A DNA stretch of 64,000 nt, taken from contig CM046298.1 in assembly GCA_025267735.1 (NCBI GenBank), positions 39,147,917-39,211,916 of the forward strand, given 5' to 3'. The translations under genes and the position numbers were made by a program. The notes below the pieces were generated by a model that saw nothing but the letters and a program-made list of their open reading frames with translations, was not told the DNA's origin and searched no databases. The DNA is from Mactra quadrangularis. Lineage: Eukaryota > Mollusca > Bivalvia > Venerida > Mactridae. Below are positions 38,928-64,000 of this stretch, one piece after another; the first letter of the stretch is position 1; each line of letters begins with the position of its first letter.

Positions 38928-39965
38928 TCCTGTTATAGAATGTTTGTGTATTGTATATTTCAGATAGGATAAAATTGACAGTATATATATATTGTCTTGT
39001 AATGATGATAGACCTTTAAATGGAATATAGAATCAACTTGTAGTTACTAGTTGTTAGACTGTAATAGATATCTGTGTGTGTTTGATTGATGATGTGATTG
39101 AGAGATATTTTAAATTTAATAAGGTTGGTACAAGTATTTATATATAACATTTTGATTTATTTTCTGGCTTATTTCTTGCTGTCATTTTAAAGGGTAAGAG
39201 AAATGTGTTAAAGAGTATTTGACCAGTAAATAAACCAATATGTACAATCTGTGATCTAAACCGAATTTTGAGAATTAAGCCCTTTAAAAATGCTGGTATT
39301 AAACCTAGTATGGTTAATAGCACTATGTACACAAATTTTATAACATTGTGCTGTGGGTTTAGATTCTAAATCTGCCATGGAACAAGGTAATACATGTATT
39401 CCTATCATTTCAATTGGTCACCAAAAAAAATAATTTACCATTGGCGCTTTAACATAAGAAATGTCCATTCCTTTAATGATATTGTCCAAGTAAACTGCAT
39501 GAGACTTTGCAGTGATTTTTAGAAAAATAACCTCATTTTTTTCCCATAAGAGCCAATGCAAATCACTGAAACTGCTATTTGTTAACTTTGGACTGTACCG
39601 TAGGGCACCGTCCAAAAATCTTACATTAAAAATCATTATCATCCTCAGTCTAAAGTAAGAAACGTTAATAATATGGTCATTTTTTAGCTTATCGATTGCA
39701 AATATTATTGAAATGTGTAGAATATGGTATACCTTTTGAATATCATATCATAGTTATGTTAATTATCCTTTTGATTTTGAACTGCAAAATATGTGAAATT
39801 GACTTACAATAATTATTTTCGTAAGAATTTTTTTGAAAGGAGCACTGGTACAGTAACATAGACAGCCCTCCTTTTCAGTAACATAGACAGCCCTCCTTGT
39901 ATCATATCAATTTATTCATAAATAAGGTCAATTTGCACTAGCTATACATTGTATTTTATTTATAT

Positions 39966-40196
39966 TTAAGGCCACAACAAATCGATTATATGTTCTATGG
40001 ATTCTCTCGCACCTTAATTTTGATGGTTTTTACACAAAAAAAATTTTTTATTTCCTCGCTCGCTCATAAAAATTTGGTTAAACTGCTATATAAAGCAACT
40101 GAATTAAGTTTTTTTTATATTTTTTTTTCTTCGCTCGCTTGCCCCATTTTTTTCTAGAAAAATCCATAGAACATATCATCAACTTGTTGTGGCCTA
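39966..40196. mobile_element. TIR element, AAGGCCACAACAA family, copy 2
   Basis: TTAAGGCCACAACAAATCG on the left and CAACTTGTTGTGGCCTAA on the right. The interior is the reverse of 16213-16440 (CTCGCTCGCTCATAAAAATT). Confidence 0.8.
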
Positions 40197-40576
40197 ATCT
40201 TGTCTAAGATCATAATGTTGTATCACTATGTATTAGATTTATATATTTGTTTTAATTTATATTATAAGAAATCGATGATCACTCCTTAAACAAATGTTTT
40301 AATTTATGAGATGATAAAAATTTTAAATTGATAAAAGATAGGGTTAAATCTTGAAGATTTCCCTTCTGTGATTGTTTCATCAAAAACATCATAGTTTATC
40401 GTATATAGATAATAAATTACAACCCATTTATTATAAATGGTGATCTTATTTTCATTTAAGGTTGTGATGGGTTGAAATTTTTTTCCATCTCAATTTTTTT
40501 GTTAAGGTTATAAGCTTTTTCATGTAAACAGAATTTTCTAACAAGTTCCTATGGATTGCCTAGATTGTAAAAAAAA

Positions 40577-41197
40577 TTTTTTTCAACTGTCAGTGTCACA
40601 TACATTTACCTCACTGATTTTGATACTCGCTGCAAAACTTCAATATTCCTGATTGATGAAAATAGATATCCTTTGTCAAACTCCACACAGTGCTAATGTC
40701 ACGCTTCCCTTCTTCACCACTGCCAACACGTAAATCATGTGACGCTAGTAAAACCATCTATTTATAGAAGGCCCAAACACCTCACAGTGCTGATGTCATG
40801 CTTCCTTTCTTCACCACTGCCAACACGTAAATCACGTGATGCTAGTAAAACCATCTATTTATAGAATGCCCAAACACCTCACAGTGCTGACGTCACACTT
40901 TGTTATTTTTACAAATTATTAATTAAAAAACTATTTTTTATCATTTATGTACTTTGAACATCATAATTTACTACAAGAAGACTGATTTTGTAGAAAATAT
41001 TGAATTGTAACTGAAAAGATGAAAAAAATATACGGCTCTCTGAGGGACGAATTTACGTGTGGTGGCAGTGGTTATTGATTTAATAAAGGGAAGTAACCAC
41101 TGGGGGAGTTCGATCCTTTATGTGCAGGGATAACTGAAGGAATATCAAGTATTTCAACCTGTGGGGTTAATATATGTGCCACTGACAGTGGAATAAA
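40577..41197. mobile_element. Palindromic MITE, copy 5, enlarged by an internal tandem repeat
   Basis: The outer ends TTCAACTGTCAGTGTCACAT and ATGTGCCACTGACAGTGGAA belong to the seven-copy family. The core is expanded by two 97-bp units at 40686-40879 plus the start of a third. It ends only 135 bases before the acceptor of THG1L coding exon 1. Confidence 0.75.
40686..40900. repeat. 97-bp tandem repeat (two full units and a partial third)
   Basis: CACAGTGCTRATGTCA begins units at 40686, 40783 and 40880. Units 1 and 2 are about 95% alike and include AACACGTAAATCAYGTGAYG. Confidence 0.85.
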
Positions 41198-41356
41198 GCA
41201 AGCTAACATATACATATAGCTGTACGTCCATTTGGTCAACCTAGTCAAGCCCTGTATTGTATGATTTTAATGACTAATTTAATTGCTATGTTTATGTAGT
41301 ATAAAAATATTTTATATTCTTACATTTTACAGTTTAATGTTGAATCAACTACCTCA

Positions 41357-59706
<18,350 letters not shown>

Positions 59707-59741
59707 CTAGATGCTCTTAGTTTTATTGATTATTTTACACA

Positions 59742-59747
59742 AATAAA
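59742..59747 (+). terminator. Probable THG1L poly(A) signal
   Basis: The AATAAA hexamer lies 36 bases after the THG1L stop codon, in an A-rich stretch. It is the first such hexamer downstream, which would give a very short 3' UTR. Confidence 0.55.
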
Positions 59748-59797
59748 AAAAACATTATGGAATATATAGAAGTGAATTTGTGGATCAGTTTTTGTTA

Positions 59798-59928
59798 AAT
59801 TTTATTCGACTGTCAATGTCTCATACATTAACCCCACTGATTTAGATATCTACAACAATACTTCTGTGCTCAGGATTAATCTAAATATGCAGGGTTAATG
59901 TTTGTACCACTGTGAGTTAAATAAAATC
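59798..59928. mobile_element. Palindromic MITE, copy 7
   Basis: TTATTCGACTGTCAATGTCT, then ACCCCACTGATTTAGATAT, mirrored by AATCTAAATATGCAGGGTTAA and GTACCACTGTGAGTTAAATAA. It lies about 90 bases after the THG1L stop and may be part of the 3' end if transcription runs past the first AATAAA. Confidence 0.7.
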
Positions 59929-60747
59929 TATCAATAGTTAGTTTCAGTTTGATTACTGGTGATTGAGGTAATGACTAATGGAATAATTATTTTTGATGGG
60001 GTGATAAAAAACATAAAATTCTGGTCAATATATTGGCCATATTTTTGGTCACGTGGTCAAATATAGGTCATCTCATCATAGTGTTTATGGGAGTGTATTC
60101 ATTGAGAGATATACCAGTGGCTATTCTAGTATTTTAACAAGAAGCTGAAGGTTTACCGTGTTTATATTTGTCAGTTTTAATGGCTGGTGGGCAAAGGAAT
60201 GATCATACCAGATAGGAATTCAAAGTGTTGTTGAAGATGGTGGGGAGGGGGCGCTTATGATTCATATATGACATTATTTATTGCGGATCAAGCATGTTGC
60301 TTTCAATTGACAATATGTCAGACCTCTCACTTTTAAATATTCATAATCCGTTCACCAATGAAAATACTTGGACAAACATAGTCACATGTCTTTGGACACA
60401 AATGATTACTTTGTTGAACAAACTAGCCACTTGTCTAAAGGCGTGGTAATAGTAGCCTCAGCGTAATGTTAATTCCAAAGAAAGTTAAAGCTTGTTTATC
60501 AACCTAATTTTTATTGTTTATGAGACAACCCTTTTATTATATATAGGCCTTAATATATGTAGAAAGATACAATGTTTCATAAAAATCACACTGCTTAACT
60601 TCATAACAGAGTTTAGATTTTTATGAAACATGGTATCATCATAAGTTTGTTATGATTATTGTACTTACCAGCAATTCACTTATTCTTCAGCAGGGAACCA
60701 GCTTTTTCTCAATACATGCAGACAAGATTTAATATTAAAGTACATCT

Positions 60748-60905
60748 ATTGTGTTATCCCCAATAAGCAAAGTTATTATCATAATTTAAATTTCTGGTTG
60801 CTATGGCAACCTAAAGTGTAAGATGTCTTGTGTTATCCCAAAAAGCAAAGTTATTATCATAATTTGAATTTCTGGTTGCTATGGCAACTGAAAGTGTGTG
60901 AGATA
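60748..60905. promoter_or_regulatory. Tandem duplicate of about 79 bp, each unit with a perfect RFX X-box
   Basis: Two units beginning GTGTTATCCC (60751 and 60830) each carry GTTGCTATGGCAAC, at 60797-60810 and 60875-60888. This 14-mer fits the X-box consensus bound by RFX factors in full, on both strands since it is palindromic. No ciliary gene was recognised in the window. Confidence 0.55.
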
Positions 60906-61263
60906 TCTCTGTGAGTTAGGGTATGGAAGTTTTGTTTTGTATACAATGCTAAGTCATTATTGAGTTTTGAATGTTGTAATGATATTTTATGATGTTAATT
61001 ACTTTTTTGATATTTCTTTTGAAGCAATATGTATTATGAATATTATACTGTAGTGATTAGACTACTGCAATGTTTGATCTTTATACATGTATTAAATGTG
61101 TTTTATTTTTCTGGCAGACTTTGTTATTTTTTCTGTAGGCATAGAAATCAAATTATATTAAATTATACACTTACATTAATCACTTCTGAATCACCATCCT
61201 GATTTCTTTGTATAAAAATATAAAATTAATATTCCTGTTCATGAATTAGGAAACACTACAAGC

Positions 61264-61526
61264 CAGGCGCGTAGGAGCTGGGACCGTAGGGGCCTCAGCC
61301 CCAATATTCTGGCAAGCAGCAGCAATGGGAGTGAGTTAATTTTTTCCTGACACATATTGAAAATCTTGAGTAATACAAAGATTTGTTTTTAAACAGGGGT
61401 GCTTGAAGTGCTGGAAGTCGATTTTCAGAGGCTCACATTTACAAAAAATTTGACCGTCTGGAGGGGACACCCCTCCTATCACCATCCATCTGCGGCCCCA
61501 ATATTCAGATCCTTTCTACGCTCCTG
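61264..61526. mobile_element. hAT5-like MITE, CAGGCGCGTAGGAGC family (TSD CAAGC)
   Basis: The ends CAGGCGCGTAGGAGC and TTTCTACGCTCCTG are inverted repeats, flanked on both sides by CAAGC (61259-61263, 61527-61531). GGCCTCAGCCCCAATATTC near the left recurs as GGCCCCAATATTC near the right. Confidence 0.82.
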
Positions 61527-61559
61527 CAAGCCTACACATTTGCACCCTCACAGGTGCTC

Positions 61560-61682
61560 ATTTACATCTTGGTGGAGTAAACTAATCGCTTGTAAATTTC
61601 TTGCTCAAAGAAAATAACAGTGCCCTGGTGGGTTTGGAACCTGGGACCTGCCTAAGTGCCTACCACTAGACTATTGCTCCAA
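61560..61682 (-). mobile_element. tRNA-derived SINE, TGAGCAAG family, minus strand
   Basis: On the minus strand AGTCTAGTGGTAGGC (A box) and GGTTCCAAACCC (B box) precede a TTCTTTGAGCAAGAAATTTA body. Confidence 0.6.
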
Positions 61683-61860
61683 TGTAACATTGGTTTAAAC
61701 AACATAGACCACAACAACACTGTTATAGTTTGAATACTTTGTTTTATTTGTATTTAATAATGGATATAACGTTACATGTTTGGTTGGCTGTGCAGATCCT
61801 CTAGATGTAACATCTGAAAGCATTAATAAATAATGATACATATACAATACACAAGTGTTA

Positions 61861-62045
61861 CAATATAACCTCTGGGGAGCAGCTCTATACAGAACAAATC
61901 ATCTGCACAACAACAGCTTTTGGTATTTCCCATAATTCCCATAAGGCGTAATCCAATCGAATTTGACCTCTACATAACAACAACCTCTGAACAGCAACAC
62001 AATTTAGTCCCTCCTAGTGATTGTTGTTCAAGAGATGTTGTACTG
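61861..62045. mobile_element. Small TIR element (CAGTACAACCTCT family), copy 2, TA flanks
   Basis: CAATATAACCTCTGGGGAGC on the left, ...AGAGATGTTGTACTG on the right, TA on both sides. Related to 12808-12983. Confidence 0.65.
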
Positions 62046-62294
62046 TAAAACACATACGTGTATTTCACAAGTGTTATTTGAAAACCGTACAGTTTAATAT
62101 CAGGATGACCTTACAGTGTGAGCAAATGGTAAAAAATGTAAAATTACAACAAACTAAAACAATTTTTGATCACTTCTATTACGAAAAAGTAAAATTTTTA
62201 CAACAATGATTTATATTAAGGAATTTTTTTTTGGGGGGGGGGGGCGTTAATGCCATAGCAACACATTGTATATGTCTTATTAAGGTGGTCAGTC

Positions 62295-62515
62295 AACATA
62301 CTCTTTTCCTGGAAAGGCTAAATCTCTATTTTTAGCAGTTAACCAGACTTTACTAGGGGCATATTTCTGTAAGTGTCTGACAACTGCCCTGGTGAGTGGC
62401 TGTCAAAATTATTTCATGATCAAGCTCTAGTAATTCCTTTCTGGGAATCAAACCTACCACTCCTTAATCGGTTGAGTTATGTGTGCTACTGACTACGCTA
62501 GCCAGGCTACTTAAC
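62295..62515 (-). mobile_element. tRNA-derived SINE, minus strand, copy A3
   Basis: On the minus strand a GGCTAGCGTAGTCAGTAGC A-box region and a GGTTTGATTCCC B box precede the same body as 57246-57483 (ATTTCATGATCAAGCTC mirrored). Confidence 0.65.
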
Positions 62516-62599
62516 TTTTTTTAAATAGATAAATTGTGACATACCGTTGTGTGTTTAACCGCAACAGGCAGGTGTTACCACAGTGATACCATTAGCTCT

Positions 62600-63275
62600 T
62601 AAAGTAGCTGCATCAGTAGTTGATGTTGATGATGATGATGATGATGATTGTATGAGTAAGGACAACAGTAGAGACAATGCTAATGGTGCTAAAATTGAAA
62701 AAAATGATGAATATATATAAATAATGACAACAGTAGAGACAATGCTAGTGGTGCTAAATACGAAAAACAATGATGATGTTGATGATAATGATGATGATGA
62801 TGAATAATTACAATGGTAGAGACAAAGCTAATGGTGCTGAAAATAAAAAAATGATGATGATAATAGTGATTGTTTAAGTAATGACCACAGTAGAGACAAT
62901 GCTAATTGTGCTAAATGAAACCATAATGATGATGAAAATGATGATGATGGTGGTGGTTGTATGAATAATGACAATAGTAGAGAATGCTAATGGTGATGTA
63001 AATAAAAAACATAATGATAATGATGTTGATAATGTTGATGAATAATGACAATATTAGAGACAATGCTGATGGTGATGTAAATGAAAAACATAATGATGAT
63101 GATGTTGATAATGTTGATGAATAATGACAATAGTAGAGACAATGCTGATGGTGATGTAAATGAAAAACATAATGATGATGATGTTGATAATGTTGATGAA
63201 TAATGACAATATTAGAGACAATGCTGATGGTGATGTAAATGAAAAACATAATGATGATGATGATGGTTGATAGGG
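62600..63275. repeat. Minisatellite (79-bp unit) and ATG/GAT microsatellite block
   Basis: Units beginning AATGACAATAKTAGAGACAA occur at 63044, 63123 and 63202, exactly 79 bases apart; more diverged units run back to about 62640. Each contains GATGATGATGTTGATAATG. The unit is not a multiple of three, so the long minus-strand open frames here are chance. Confidence 0.88.
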
Positions 63276-63779
63276 CAATTTCACTGGCACCAGAGTCCAT
63301 ATCGTATGATTGTAATGCGTACGTCCCTATATATAGTTCTCTGTACATACATATACAATAAACCACAGGGATTCCGAACGATTATCATTTATACCTATAA
63401 TATATACAAGGGGTCCAACATCAAAATTATGAAAATTAACCCTTGCGTCACAGAAACATGCATCATTCCGTTATTTTTTCGAATATTCTCATCAGGTCTT
63501 CAGGTTTCGATACAGAAGACATTTGTCTATCCAAAAAGCCTAAGTTTTTTACAACAAATTTACAACTTTTTACATTATTCAAGCTAGTTTCTCGTAAAAC
63601 GCACTGAAAAAGGTTAGTACGACACAGGTCCGTCCCCTAGTCTTACCCCTGTAAAAAACGTCTTTTCCGCGAAATACCGGTCAAATTATGTATTGGTTCG
63701 ATGGAATATGTTATTTTCTTCAACAATCCTCAACTAACCCTACTAATCTTCGTCTTTAATTGATGATAATCGTCCTTTT

Positions 63780-64000
63780 TTCATTTCCGAGACGAAGTCG
63801 CTACGGAACAGCCATCTTACGTATCACGTGAATATTATGTATCGCGATCGTTCATTGGTTCTTGCTGATAATATTGGTTGGTTCCCCGCTTATCGTATGT
63901 CGTTAAGTACATACGTATATAAAACAGAAAACCAGTCAATAGTAACCGTTGTCGTACATTCTATAAATAGAAACAAACTCTCCGCAGTGGTTATCTCCCT
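63780..64000 (+). promoter_or_regulatory. Possible core promoter of a gene beyond the right edge
   Basis: GTATATAAAACAG at about 63916 is a good TATA box, with a second TATA-like CTATAAATAG at 63961. Upstream are TCACGTGA (E-box, about 63826), CCATCTTACG and several CpGs in a less AT-rich stretch. No exon is visible before the window ends. Confidence 0.3.

Noticed and set aside
40686..40900. Regularly spaced repeats that could suggest a CRISPR-like array
   Set aside because: There are only two and a fraction long 97-bp units with no spacers, inside a eukaryotic transposon; it is a simple tandem repeat.
61399..61617. 72-codon open frame
   Set aside because: Most of it lies in the CAGGCGCGTAGG MITE and the adjoining SINE.
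62911..63366. 151-codon minus-strand open frame rich in Ile, His and Ser
   Set aside because: It is read through the 79-bp minisatellite; the unit is not a multiple of three and there is no domain.

Overview
The window is AT-rich animal genomic DNA with long introns, introns with GT..AG ends and a very high density of short non-autonomous transposons, tRNA-derived SINEs, palindromic fold-back elements and microsatellites. It has no bacterial gene layout. The frequent ACATGTA/TACATGT words, the repeat types and a secreted Met/Gly/Pro-rich protein carrying GGFGGM repeats (the scallop hinge-ligament abductin type) suggest a mollusc, most likely a bivalve. That is an inference; no species marker gene is present.

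Two genes can be supported, both on the + strand. (1) A large coding exon at 10269-12717 encodes about 816 residues of a secreted, low-complexity matrix-type protein: signal peptide, Met/Pro/Arg-rich basic segment, about 120 residues of GPGGM/GSGGM/GGFGGM repeats, Ser/Lys-rich segment, and an Ala/Gly/Asp/His-rich tail with four DFTG-like motifs. (2) THG1L (tRNA-His guanylyltransferase) lies in six coding exons at 41357-41460, 52846-53022, 56405-56574, 57632-57720, 58295-58405 and 59518-59706. Joined, they give a continuous 279-residue reading frame with the metal-binding Asp residues and the conserved His/Asn motif in place.

Region by region. 1-10.2 kb is mostly featureless AT-rich sequence with three or four perfect hairpins or mini fold-backs and retroposon fragments. 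10.2-14.7 kb is the matrix-protein gene. 14.7-20.2 kb is non-coding with a 135-bp fold-back and two transposon derivatives. 20.2-26.5 kb is one nested structure: a CAGGGC-ended element with 5-bp target duplication TAAAC, holding a 5-kb inverted-repeat element, which in turn holds a third terminal-inverted-repeat element. 26.5-41.3 kb is intergenic or upstream sequence with many small transposons and two GC-richer, promoter-like patches. 41.3-59.7 kb is THG1L, whose 11.4-kb first coding intron is packed with insertions. 59.7-63.3 kb is downstream DNA with a duplicated perfect RFX X-box, further small transposons and a 79-bp minisatellite. 63.6-64 kb looks like the start of a promoter for a gene beyond the window.

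The two genes have no evident functional link. The most noteworthy content is the abductin-like repeat block inside a much larger secreted protein, the set of six elements from four families that share exact 5-bp target duplications (hAT5-like), the seven-copy palindromic family between 32.5 and 60 kb, and the nested fold-back at 20-26 kb.
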